Origin: Petrocella atlantisensis
GTDB lineage: Bacteria > Bacillota > Clostridia > Lachnospirales > Vallitaleaceae
Reading direction: 5' to 3'
NCBI RefSeq assembly: GCF_900538275.1
Contig: NZ_LR130778.1
Span: forward strand, 1,526,001-1,590,000
DNA length: 64,000 nucleotides
Part shown: piece by piece, positions 1 through 8,107 of the stretch
Position numbering within the stretch: position 1 is the stretch's first letter
Layout of the letters: each line of letters starts with the position of its first letter
Position numbers and translations under genes: made by a program
Notes under the pieces: generated by a model
Seen by the model: the letters and a program-made list of their open reading frames with translations, nothing else
What the model was told of the DNA's origin: nothing
Databases searched by the model: none

Positions 1-22
1 TACATCCTAACAGGCCCCTCTA

Positions 23-50
23 TAAAATAAGCATCTTAATGCTTATTTTA
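23..50 (-). terminator. hairpin overlapping the glcK stop codon
   Basis: A perfect 12-bp inverted repeat (23-34 and 39-50) with a 4-nt loop. It includes the stop codon of the glucokinase gene read on the minus strand. The run of T after it is short, so it may be a weak terminator or an mRNA 3' end stabiliser. Confidence 0.5.
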
Positions 51-1007
51 TACTTCGTTTATCTTATAGAGCATTGCTGCTCCAATGATGCCTGCATCAT
101 TGCCAAGTTGTGCAATCTCAATCTTAGTTTTGAATGCTGCTTCACCACCGTAAATCTCATCTACAATTTTTTTCTTAAGGGGTACAATAAGGTTATCTCT
201 TTGAGCAGAAACGCCACCACCTAAAACGATAATTTCAGGTTGGAAAATATTAATGACGTTTACAAGACCAACCGCTAAATGGCCAATATAGCTATCTATA
301 ACTTCTTGAGCCACTTTATCACCTTTTTGTGCTGCATCAAACGGAATTTTTGCATTCATTTTCTCAAGGTTGCCTTCTAATAAGGTATTCATTTCTGATT
401 TTGGATTTTCTTTTGCGGCTCTTTTTGCATCTCTAATCAATCCTGTGGCTGAAGAATAGGCTTCCCAGCATCCTTTACGACCACAAGTACACGGTTCACC
501 ACCATACTGAATAACCATATGCCCCACTTCGGCTCCACCATACCAGCTTCCGCTGATGATTTTTCTATCAATAATAATCCCTGATCCAACACCTGTTCCC
601 AAAGTTATAGCAACAAAATCCTTGTAAAGCTTTCCTGCGCCAGACTCGTATTCACCTAGTGCAGCGACGTTAGCATCATTTTCCACATATACCGGTACAT
701 TCAGATATTTTTGAAATTCCTGACGTATAGGTGCGTTGTCAAAGTGTAAGTTATTCGCATAAACGATTACACCATGAACAGGATCCGGGGTTCCCGGACT
801 TCCAATACCCACTGAGTGAATATCCTCTTTCTTAAGCCCTTCTTCTGCCATTAACTTCATGCAAAGCCCCGCCATATCCTTAACAATAGCATCGTATTTT
901 CTATCATTTAACGTTGGTGTTGAGCCTTTTCTTACAATCTCACCCGTCTCCGTTACAATGGCCACGGCTATGTTCGTTCCACCCAAATCTATTCCTATAT
1001 TGTACAT
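48..1007 (-). CDS. glcK: ROK-family glucokinase
   Basis: Cytoplasmic sugar kinase that phosphorylates glucose with ATP to glucose-6-phosphate at the head of glycolysis. Seen: the N-terminal phosphate-binding motif GIDLGGT (residues 5-11), the catalytic aspartate in VENDANVAAL (D111), the ROK motif EVGHMVIQ (about 160) and the zinc-binding CTCGRKGCWE (173-182). The 319-aa length is normal for bacterial ROK glucokinases. It lies 40 bp downstream of hprK on the same strand, so sugar phosphorylation and carbon-catabolite control are probably co-transcribed. Substrate assignment rests on the family; a related N-acylmannosamine or fructose specificity is less likely. Confidence 0.9.
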   Translation of the reverse strand: MYNIGIDLGGTNIAVAIVTETGEIVRKGSTPTLNDRKYDAIVKDMAGLCMKLMAEEGLKKEDIHSVGIGSPGTPDPVHGVIVYANNLHFDNAPIRQEFQKYLNVPVYVENDANVAALGEYESGAGKLYKDFVAITLGTGVGSGIIIDRKIISGSWYGGAEVGHMVIQYGGEPCTCGRKGCWEAYSSATGLIRDAKRAAKENPKSEMNTLLEGNLEKMNAKIPFDAAQKGDKVAQEVIDSYIGHLAVGLVNVINIFQPEIIVLGGGVSAQRDNLIVPLKKKIVDEIYGGEAAFKTKIEIAQLGNDAGIIGAAMLYKINEV

Positions 1008-1047
1008 GTTGCCTCCTTATATGCTTTTAATGGTCATTGCATTTGTT

Positions 1048-2004
1048 TTATAATTTTTCGTTTTCTTCATCACGTTCTTGTGAACGGCGCAACAAATTGC
1101 CAGTCACACGGTTGTTCAGTTCTACCGCAGCATTATATCCCATTTTCTTCTGTCTATGATTAATCGCTGCACTTTCAACAATGATTGCCAGATTCCGTCC
1201 GGGTCGAATGGGAATGGTATGACTGACAACTTTGTTACCCAATATCTCATCATATTCCTCTTCCAATCCTAGGCGATCGTATTCCTTTTGTCTGTCCCAT
1301 TCTGTCAAATTAATAATCAAATCAATGGTTTGGCTTTCCTTAACCGATTCAACACCAAACAAAGTTTTGCAATCCACAATACCTATGCCTCGAACTTCAA
1401 TGAAGTGTCTTATAATATCCGGTGAAGTGCCAAGTAAGGTATCGTCCGATACTTTTTTGATCTCAACCACATCATCGGCTACCAATCGGTGACCTCTCTT
1501 AATGAGTTCAAGAGCCGCTTCACTTTTTCCGATACCACTTTCACCTTTAATTAATATACCTTCACCATATACGTCCACCAACACACCATGGATGGATATA
1601 CTCGGTGCCAGTTCCACTTTCAAATATCTGGTAAGTTCTGATAGGAAATAAGATGTGGATAATTTGGTCTGTAGAAGGGGTACACCATGACGCTTTGCAA
1701 TTGCAATCATATCTTCATCCGGCTCAAGGGACCGCGCTAATATTAGACAGGGTATCTTAGAACCAAAAAGTCTCTCAAATGTTTCAAGTTTTAAATAAGG
1801 TGCCATATTTTCAATAAAAGTATACTCCACTTTTCCGATAATCTGAGCACGATCGGCATCAAAATAATCGTAAAAACCGGCCAGTTGAAGCGCTGGTCTG
1901 TTCACATCCGATTGGGATATTTCATGACTGGCTATATCGACTTCCGGTGTTAAATTGGTTAGTTTCATTTTTATGATGATATCCGATAGCTTTACAGAAT
2001 ACAT
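1048..2004 (-). CDS. hprK: HPr kinase/phosphorylase
   Basis: Bifunctional sensor enzyme that phosphorylates or dephosphorylates the regulatory serine of HPr (and Crh), the central switch of catabolite repression in Firmicutes. Seen: an N-terminal domain of about 130 residues, then HGVLVDVYGEG (139-149), the atypical P-loop GESGIGKS (154-161), VADDVVEIKK and the family signature FIEVRGIGIVD near residue 205. Length is 318 aa, close to the usual 310. The ATG is preceded by GGAGG with 5-nt spacing. It sits between uvrC and glcK; a uvrC-hprK order is common in Clostridia. Confidence 0.95.
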   Translation of the reverse strand: MYSVKLSDIIIKMKLTNLTPEVDIASHEISQSDVNRPALQLAGFYDYFDADRAQIIGKVEYTFIENMAPYLKLETFERLFGSKIPCLILARSLEPDEDMIAIAKRHGVPLLQTKLSTSYFLSELTRYLKVELAPSISIHGVLVDVYGEGILIKGESGIGKSEAALELIKRGHRLVADDVVEIKKVSDDTLLGTSPDIIRHFIEVRGIGIVDCKTLFGVESVKESQTIDLIINLTEWDRQKEYDRLGLEEEYDEILGNKVVSHTIPIRPGRNLAIIVESAAINHRQKKMGYNAAVELNNRVTGNLLRRSQERDEENEKL

Positions 2005-2109
2005 GTTTTTCCTCCATGTTATGGTTAAGGCCTTAAGCCGAAGTTTTTACTTATATAGAGTATCATAAATAAACCTTTATTGCACTAGACATTTTTAATG
2101 CTTCTCATC

Positions 2110-3996
2110 TTAATTATCTTCTATATCGTCACTTTGACCATGAAAGAACTCATAAACCTTAAGAGCAACCTTTTTATTCATTGATGGCGCTTGGCTGAGT
2201 TCCTCTACACTCGCTTCCTGTATGTGGGCAACGGATTTGAAGTGTAAGATAAGTGCTTTTCTTCTTGATGGCCCTATGCCTTCTATGTCATCTAATATTG
2301 AAGCTATTTGTACTTTACTTCTTAATTTTTTATGGTAGTCAATGGCAAACCTATGGGCTTCATCCTGAATTCTGGTGATGAGTTTAAAAGCCTCGGAACT
2401 TTTCTTCATTATAATTTCACGATTCTCATACAACAAGGCTCGTGTTCTATGTTGATCGTCTTTAATCATACCGCAAACAACGATGTCCAGTCCTAGACTT
2501 TCAAGAACACTTAAGGCAATATTGACCTGCCCTTTACCACCATCCATCAAAATAAGATTGGGTAGTCTTGCAAATTTGCCGATATCCGGATTTAATTTTT
2601 TTACCAAGATTTCTTTCTGTTCTTCTAAGGCATGGGTGAACCTTCTTCTTAGTACTTCTTCCATACTTGCATAGTCATTGGGTCCTGTTACATGCTTAAT
2701 CTTGAATTTACGATAGTCTGTTTTTTTCGGTTTACCCCCTTCAAAGACGACCATCGATCCAACAGATTCAAACCCTTGGGTATTGGATATGTCAAAAGCT
2801 TCAATTCTATCTATAGATGTTTCCATACCCAGTAGTGACACGATTTCATCAACAGCGCCTTTGGTTCTAGCTGCTTCTTTTTTTATCTGATCTCCAAACT
2901 GATTTAGGGTTATGGCTGCATTTTCTGCCGCCAGATCTACTAATTTAGATTTTTCGCCTTTTCTAGGTACTTTAATATATACTTTTTGGCCACGTTTACT
3001 GGATAACCATGATTGTATGATATTCGCTTCATCCAATTCCTCTTGAAGCATTAACTCTTTTGGAATATAGGGTGTTCCTGAGTAGAACTGTTTTACAAAT
3101 GTACTCATAATATCACTGTTGCTTAATTCTTCTATGCCTTCCAATCTAAAATGTTCTCTTCCGATCATTTTCCCATTTCTTATGAAAAAAACCTGAACAA
3201 TAGCTTCAGTTTCTGATTTCGCAAAGGCTATGACATCTTTGTCTTCCATTGCACCGTCTATTATCTTTTGTTTTTGAGCAATCGTCTGAACACTTTGGAG
3301 TTGATCTCTATAATCTGCTGCCTTCTCAAAATCCATCTCTTCGGAGGCTTTATACATCGCCGTCTCTAACATTTCAATAACTTTTTTATAATGTCCGTTT
3401 AGAAAATCTATGGCCTGATGCACCTGTTCCCTATACGCCTCTACCGAGATATAATCCTGACATGGGGCATCACATTGATGTATATGATAGTATAAGCATG
3501 CCCTTTCCTTACCTATATCTCTTGGCAAGATTCTATTACAGTTTCGAATTTTATAGATTTTCCTAAGTAATTCAATAATCTCATTGGCTGCAAAGCTACT
3601 TGTATATGGACCATAATATTTTGATTTATCTTTTTGCATTTCCCTTGCAATCATAATTCTTGGATAGGGCTCACCCAGCGTAATCATAATATAAGGATAA
3701 TGTTTATCATCTTTTAGCATCGTATTGTACTTAGGACGATGTTTCTTAATAAGATTACATTCTAAGATCAATGCCTCAAGTTCAGAATCTGTAACAATGT
3801 ATTCAAAAGAAGCCACACTCGCCACCATGCGTTTGATCTTGTTGGTATGGTGGGTCGACTTTCTAAAATATTGTCTGACGCGATGCCGTAATTTTATGGC
3901 TTTACCTATATATAAGATTTCATCTTGGCTGTCTTTCATAATATAGACACCGGGTTTTAATGGTAGTTTATTTAATTCCGCTTGTATATCAAACAT
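2110..3996 (-). CDS. uvrC: UvrABC excinuclease subunit C
   Basis: Makes the dual incisions around UvrB-bound DNA lesions in nucleotide excision repair. Seen in order: GIY-YIG nuclease domain (PGVYIMKD, LYIGKA, about residues 13-90), a UVR motif for UvrB contact near 200-235 (KASEEMDFEKAADYRDQL), an RNase H-like nuclease region (FDISNTQG, LMDGGKGQ, DEAHRFAIDYH) and a C-terminal helix-hairpin-helix (DIEGIGPSRRKALI). I chose the ATG at 3996 (628 aa) because AAGGTGA sits just upstream of it. A start at 4026 would place that ribosome site inside the gene. It is probably transcribed into hprK and glcK with a 105-bp gap. Confidence 0.95.
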   Translation of the reverse strand: MFDIQAELNKLPLKPGVYIMKDSQDEILYIGKAIKLRHRVRQYFRKSTHHTNKIKRMVASVASFEYIVTDSELEALILECNLIKKHRPKYNTMLKDDKHYPYIMITLGEPYPRIMIAREMQKDKSKYYGPYTSSFAANEIIELLRKIYKIRNCNRILPRDIGKERACLYYHIHQCDAPCQDYISVEAYREQVHQAIDFLNGHYKKVIEMLETAMYKASEEMDFEKAADYRDQLQSVQTIAQKQKIIDGAMEDKDVIAFAKSETEAIVQVFFIRNGKMIGREHFRLEGIEELSNSDIMSTFVKQFYSGTPYIPKELMLQEELDEANIIQSWLSSKRGQKVYIKVPRKGEKSKLVDLAAENAAITLNQFGDQIKKEAARTKGAVDEIVSLLGMETSIDRIEAFDISNTQGFESVGSMVVFEGGKPKKTDYRKFKIKHVTGPNDYASMEEVLRRRFTHALEEQKEILVKKLNPDIGKFARLPNLILMDGGKGQVNIALSVLESLGLDIVVCGMIKDDQHRTRALLYENREIIMKKSSEAFKLITRIQDEAHRFAIDYHKKLRSKVQIASILDDIEGIGPSRRKALILHFKSVAHIQEASVEELSQAPSMNKKVALKVYEFFHGQSDDIEDN

Positions 3997-4181
3997 AGAT
4001 TCACCTTCTTTGAGTTGCATCTTCACTTTTGCCTGTTAAGGCAAAAACCAACTTCATTATAGCAAATTGGCCGTTATGGGACAAGCGTCTATAAATCTCA
4101 TTTACACTTCCTTCTTTTTTTTATCCGAAAGTGGTAAAATAAAGTAAGTAACTTAAAAATAATATGAGGAGGTAACGCATT

Positions 4182-4865
4182 ATGAAGTATGAAATCAAAG
4201 GACAATCACTGCCGGTCGTAATATGTACTCTAAACGCTAATGAAACCTTGGTTTCTGAAGCAGGTGCTATGGGATGGATGAGTGACTACATCACCATGGA
4301 CACCAACATGAAGGGTGGATTAATGGGTGGACTTGGAAGAGCTTTTTCCGGTGAGTCCGTTTTCCTTAATACCTTTACTTCAAAAGCAGACAACACCATC
4401 ATCGCATTCCCATCTTCTTTTCCCGGAAAAATAGTAGCAAAAGAGCTAAAAGACGGAGAATCTATTATCTGCCAAAAAGGTGCTTTTTTAGCCGGTACAT
4501 CTAATGTTAAGCTTGAAATCGCCTTTAGGAAAAAGCTTGGCGCAGGTTTTTTTGGTGGTGAGGGTTTTATTCTTCAAAAAATCACAGGACCCGGGTATGT
4601 GTTCTTAGAGTTTGATGGTCATGTTGAAGAGTATATTCTACAACCCGGTCAGACTTTCAAAGTGGACACCGGTAATGTGGCAATGTTTGATGCATCCGTT
4701 CAATATAATGTTGAAATGGTCAAGGGACTTAAGAATATTTTCTTAGGTGGCGAAGGTCTTTTCTTAACCACACTTACCGGCCCCGGTCATGTTCATCTAC
4801 AAAGTATGCCCATTCAGAATCTGGCAGCACAGATGACCCGTTACTTTAATACTAGTTCAAAATAG
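4182..4865 (+). CDS. TIGR00266/AIM24-family protein
   Basis: A 227-aa beta-rich protein of the AIM24-like family (TIGR00266), widespread in bacteria and related to a mitochondrial biogenesis factor. Its molecular role is not established. Seen: glycine-rich beta-strand repeats (MKGGLMGGLGRAFSGES, LGAGFFGGEGF, IFLGGEGLFL) and GPGYVFLEFDGHVEEY, typical of the family's beta-barrel. No signal peptide or membrane segment. GAGGAGG lies 8 nt before the ATG. It is a single gene, followed by a terminator and a long non-coding region, and convergent with hsp20. Confidence 0.8.
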   Translation: MKYEIKGQSLPVVICTLNANETLVSEAGAMGWMSDYITMDTNMKGGLMGGLGRAFSGESVFLNTFTSKADNTIIAFPSSFPGKIVAKELKDGESIICQKGAFLAGTSNVKLEIAFRKKLGAGFFGGEGFILQKITGPGYVFLEFDGHVEEYILQPGQTFKVDTGNVAMFDASVQYNVEMVKGLKNIFLGGEGLFLTTLTGPGHVHLQSMPIQNLAAQMTRYFNTSSK

Positions 4866-4945
4866 ATTAATTATTGGGAACAAAAAGTCTGTCTCAAAAC
4901 TACCCACTACGACATCTGTTTGTATAACTTATTTTATGAGACGAA

Positions 4946-4974
4946 GGCAAGTGCTTGTGCGCTTGTCTTTTTTT
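4946..4974 (+). terminator. rho-independent terminator after the AIM24-like gene
   Basis: A 9-bp stem (4946-4954 with 4959-4967, two G-U pairs) with a TTGT loop, followed by seven T residues. It is 80 bp downstream of the AIM24-like stop codon. Confidence 0.8.
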
Positions 4975-5430
4975 AGTAACTATCTACGACTGTAACCATA
5001 TAGGATAATCGTAGATATAACACACAGCTTTTCCTTGCCTTACACTTCGTACGGTCAGCGGAAAAGCTATGTATCACATCTACTCGATAATAGGTCGTCA
5101 TTTCGTCAATAAAAAACACTGCTCAATCATCCTTCCTTTTTTAATTTTCAAGGAAAGTCATACTTTAGTATTCAGCCTTGAAGCGTGGCAGAATACGTCA
5201 AGGACCTTTCCTATCAAACCATTCAGAAATATGAGCAGAGCTCATAGCGAAGCGAAGCTTCTTTATCTTGCATCCATGTAAAAATGAAGGACGTTCTACA
5301 TCCATGTAGAACTGTGATTGATCAGCGCTTTTTCTTTCCTCATTCGGTTTCGCATATACATTTTTTTAATAAGCTTAAACTCATATTCCATAATGCGATA
5401 AAGAAATCAGTAATAGCGTAATAAGCCCAC
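4975..5430. other. non-coding stretch with nested inverted repeats
   Basis: No credible gene: the short open frames here have no ribosome sites or family features. The stretch holds at least three perfect inverted repeats: 9 bp at 4981-4989/5009-5017, 9 bp at 5026-5034/5060-5068 and a near-palindrome at 5293-5312. It leads directly into the structured RNA candidate at 5431. It could be an untranslated leader of that RNA, a decayed mobile element, or both. Confidence 0.45.
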
Positions 5431-5645
5431 GTCGACCATGAAGTTCCTGGAACTGACTGTGTGACTAGGCTCATAAGAAAGTAACCTTAAGCATCATGTC
5501 AATCTTCAAGACATGATGCTAATATGAAAACTTTCTTATGAAATTTGCAAGACAGCAGGAAGCTGTCCGCCGACTTTTGGTGCAGGACGCACCAACCGGA
5601 GGCCGTAGTCATACAGACTGTGGAAGGGTTTTCATGGGACCCACC
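5431..5645 (+). ncRNA. structured RNA-like repeat, copy A (long form)
   Basis: A non-coding element of about 215 nt that recurs at 36041. Predicted pairings by eye: a closing stem CCATGAA (5436-5442) with TTCATGG (5631-5637); a second stem 5457-5467 with 5606-5616; a long extra arm 5472-5482/5530-5540 capped by an 11-bp stem 5490-5500/5510-5520; hairpin 5551-5556/5562-5567 with loop AGGAA; hairpin 5577-5583/5589-5595 with loop AGGAC. The G-U pair in the second stem favours the plus strand. It lies between the convergent AIM24-like and hsp20 genes. It does not match any RNA family I can recall. A mobile (MITE-like) origin is the alternative. Confidence 0.65.
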
Positions 5646-5698
5646 TTTAAAAACACATTCATAATGCCCTGAATTTATTAGATAGCAAAACAAAATAA

Positions 5699-5727
5699 CG
5701 GCATAGCCGCTCTCAACGACTATGCCG
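5699..5727 (-). terminator. terminator of hsp20
   Basis: Perfect 8-bp stem (5699-5706/5720-5727) with a 13-nt loop, followed on the minus strand by TTATTTTGTTTT. It lies about 55 bp past the hsp20 stop codon. Confidence 0.75.
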
Positions 5728-5782
5728 AATTTCAAAAACTATAATTCCCTATTAACTTTACTTATAAGACAGTCTTCATTAA

Positions 5783-6229
5783 TTATTTGACTTCAATTCG
5801 AATACTATTATCCACTTCTTCTTTCTTAGGTGCTACAATGGTCAAAACACCATTTTCTAACTTAGCACTAATTTGGTCACCTTGAATGTCTTTTAATCCA
5901 AACATTCTTTGCATAGAACATATTCTTCTTTCTCTATGGATGTAATTGGCTTTTTCTTCATCCATTTCATCCTTGCATTCTACTTGAATTAAAAGTTGAT
6001 CATCCTTGTAGTCAATCCTTAAGTCCTCTTTTTTTACACCTGGAAGATCGGCTTCGAGTATGTATTCTTGGTCATTGTCCTTGATGTCAATCTTAAATGA
6101 GCCATTATTCAGAGCTCTAGATTGAAACAATGAATCATTGAATACATCATCAAACATACTGAAAATGTCTGAGAAATCGTTGCTTCTCCTTGATACTTGT
6201 CCACGTGCATAAGGTGTTAATCTAAACAT
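5783..6229 (-). CDS. small heat-shock protein, Hsp20 family
   Basis: Cytoplasmic ATP-independent holdase that keeps unfolding proteins soluble for refolding by DnaK or GroEL. Seen: an alpha-crystallin domain from about residue 40 (IDIKDNDQEYILEADLPGVK, ENGVLTIVAPKKE) and a C-terminal I-x-I motif (IRIEVK) used in oligomer assembly. The 148-aa length is typical. A near-perfect CIRCE operator and a consensus sigma-A promoter lie directly upstream, so HrcA heat-shock control is expected. Monocistronic, with its own terminator. Confidence 0.95.
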   Translation of the reverse strand: MFRLTPYARGQVSRRSNDFSDIFSMFDDVFNDSLFQSRALNNGSFKIDIKDNDQEYILEADLPGVKKEDLRIDYKDDQLLIQVECKDEMDEEKANYIHRERRICSMQRMFGLKDIQGDQISAKLENGVLTIVAPKKEEVDNSIRIEVK

Positions 6230-6253
6230 ATAAATGCCTCCTTTAAATATTTG

Positions 6254-6280
6254 TTAGCACTCCTCTTTGGTGAGTGCTGA
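6254..6280 (-). promoter_or_regulatory. CIRCE operator (HrcA site) of hsp20
   Basis: TTAGCACTC (6254-6262), a 9-nt spacer, then GAGTGCTGA (6272-6280). This is the HrcA-binding CIRCE element with one mismatch (GAGTGCTAA is the consensus). It lies just downstream of the promoter, where HrcA would block transcription. Confidence 0.92.
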
Positions 6281-6290
6281 TTATGCTTAT

Positions 6291-6319
6291 AATATACACC
6301 CAACTTCGTCTTATGTCAA
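6291..6319 (-). promoter_or_regulatory. sigma-A promoter of hsp20
   Basis: On the minus strand, TTGACA (6314-6319), a 17-bp spacer and TATATT (6291-6296). The -35 is perfect and the -10 has one mismatch. Confidence 0.85.
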
Positions 6320-6418
6320 CCCCTTTTTCCTAATTTTTCTTGTTTTTTTCTACTTAAAATATGATTTATACGTTATAATATAAACAGTATTCCACTCTAT
6401 TATCACGAGGTGAAAGTT

Positions 6419-7090
6419 ATGGAAAATTACTCTATTTTTGATATTATCGGACCAGCCATGATTGGTCCGTCAAGCTCTCATACAGCTGGTGCCGCAAAGG
6501 TTGCTTATATTGCACGATCCATTTTTGGTAAGCCCATTAAAAAAGCTACCTTTTATCTCCATGGCTCTTTTTCTACCACTTATAAAGGTCATGGTACAGA
6601 CAAGGCTCTAATTGCCGGTGTTTGTGGCATGCGTCCTGATGATCCAAACATTCCATTCTCTTATGAAAAAGCAAAGGATATGAATATTGAAATTCAGTTT
6701 CTAAAGATAAACTTAGATGACGTTCATCCCAATACAGTCAAAATAGTTTTTGAAGGCTTGGACGGATTGACACAATCTATTATCGGTTCTTCCATTGGGG
6801 GCGGTAAAGTAAGAATTATTTCTATCGATGATATTGATGTAGCCATCACAGGCAGTTATGCAACCCTCATTACCCAGCACTTAGATTTACCCGGTTTTGT
6901 GGCAGATATCAGCCAGATTCTTGCCAAGCATCATATCAACATTGCCTTTATGAAGGTCTTTCGTGAAACCAAAGGAGAAAATGCCGTTATGGTTATTGAA
7001 ACCGATGATGTCATACATAAGGATGCTTTGGAAAAGATTAGTGCTTTGGGTGCTTTGAATAAACTGACTTTTTTTGAGGCGATACAATAG
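6419..7090 (+). CDS. sdaAB: L-serine dehydratase, iron-sulfur-dependent, beta subunit
   Basis: Small subunit of the two-chain iron-sulfur L-serine deaminase that converts L-serine to pyruvate and ammonia. Seen: the family N-terminus with GPSSSHTAGA (about 13-22), YKGHGTDKALIAG, and a C-terminal ACT-like domain (LPGFVADISQILAKHHINIA, about 150-223). I chose the ATG at 6419 (223 aa) because GAGGTG stands 6 nt before it; the GTG at 6410 overlaps that site. sdaAA begins 9 bp after the stop, the usual pairing in Firmicutes. A TATAAT at 6373 may be the -10 of the operon promoter. Confidence 0.93.
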   Translation: MENYSIFDIIGPAMIGPSSSHTAGAAKVAYIARSIFGKPIKKATFYLHGSFSTTYKGHGTDKALIAGVCGMRPDDPNIPFSYEKAKDMNIEIQFLKINLDDVHPNTVKIVFEGLDGLTQSIIGSSIGGGKVRIISIDDIDVAITGSYATLITQHLDLPGFVADISQILAKHHINIAFMKVFRETKGENAVMVIETDDVIHKDALEKISALGALNKLTFFEAIQ

Positions 7091-7099
7091 GAGGCCACC

Positions 7100-7981
7100 A
7101 TGAAGATAGCAACTGCTAAAGATATTCTACTAATAAAAGAAACCCATAATCTCAATCTATTTGAGATTGCTCTACAATATGAGGTCTCAAATAGTGATTT
7201 GGATCAAGGTGTCATCGTAGACACAATGGCACGCCAGTGGCAGATTATGAAGCAAGCCATTACACTGGGTCTAGATCCTGATAATCAACACCTCCATGGT
7301 AAGATTTTAGGTCGTGAAGCCATTAAGCTTAAGACATCTTTTGAATCCGGCAAATCCATTTGCGGAGAAACAACATCAAAAGCCATTATGTATGCCCTTA
7401 GTACTATGGAAGTCAATATGGCGATGGGGCAGATTGTAGCTGCACCTACAGCAGGTGCCAGTGGGGTTTTGCCCGGTACTTTAAAAGCACTTCAAGAAAC
7501 CTATCATCTGGAAGACAGCAAAATCATTGAAGCCCTTTTTGTCGCCGGTCTCGTTGGTATGATCATCGCCAAACAAGCAAGCATATCCGGTGCTAAAGGT
7601 GGGTGTCAAGCTGAGATTGGGTCGGCTGCTTCTATGGCTGCGGCTGCAACCGTCTATGTACTAGATGGAACTATGGAACAATCTTTTGACGCAGCCGCTA
7701 TTGCCATTAATAATATGATGGGACTTATCTGTGATCCTGTGGCCGGACTGGTAGAAGTGCCCTGTCACAAAAGAAATGCTCTAGGTGCCGCCAACGCACT
7801 TTTGTGCGCTGAGATGGTTCTGGCAGGTCTTCCTTCCATGATTCCCTTTGATGAAGTGGTACAAGCCATGAAACAAGTAGGCGATTTATTACCTGCCTGC
7901 CACCGTGAAACCGCAACTGGTGGTATTGCCATCAGTAAAACTGCAAAAGCCATTGAAGCCAGAATTATGAATGATGAATAA
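7100..7981 (+). CDS. sdaAA: L-serine dehydratase, iron-sulfur-dependent, alpha subunit
   Basis: Catalytic subunit of L-serine deaminase; it carries the 4Fe-4S cluster that binds the substrate. Seen: AAPTAGASGVLPG (about 113-125), AKGGCQAEIGSAASM, and cysteines in LICDPVAGLVEVPCHKRN that fit cluster ligands of this family. 293 aa, the usual length. A strong AGGAGG precedes the ATG. A 14-bp stem terminator follows the stop. With sdaAB it supplies pyruvate from serine, a fermentation route common in Clostridia. Confidence 0.95.
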   Translation: MKIATAKDILLIKETHNLNLFEIALQYEVSNSDLDQGVIVDTMARQWQIMKQAITLGLDPDNQHLHGKILGREAIKLKTSFESGKSICGETTSKAIMYALSTMEVNMAMGQIVAAPTAGASGVLPGTLKALQETYHLEDSKIIEALFVAGLVGMIIAKQASISGAKGGCQAEIGSAASMAAAATVYVLDGTMEQSFDAAAIAINNMMGLICDPVAGLVEVPCHKRNALGAANALLCAEMVLAGLPSMIPFDEVVQAMKQVGDLLPACHRETATGGIAISKTAKAIEARIMNDE

Positions 7982-7996
7982 TATTAATATAAAATT

Positions 7997-8034
7997 AAAA
8001 CCGCCCTACAGCTTATTCGTTGTAGGGCGGTTTT
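7997..8034. terminator. bidirectional terminator between sdaAA and truA
   Basis: A perfect 14-bp stem (7997-8010/8021-8034) with a 10-nt loop, with A-rich and T-rich outer ends on both strands. It can stop transcription from sdaAA (plus) and truA (minus). Confidence 0.88.
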
Positions 8035-8107
8035 ATGAGTGACTTTTCATCTTTAACTTGTGGATTACCATCACTAAGTAATTTTATAACTGCTAGAGTT
8101 AAGTTTA

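Noticed and set aside
5499-5735. minus-strand ORF of 78 aa over the RNA-like repeat
   Set aside because: No ribosome site and no protein-like pattern; it runs through conserved hairpins of the structured element.
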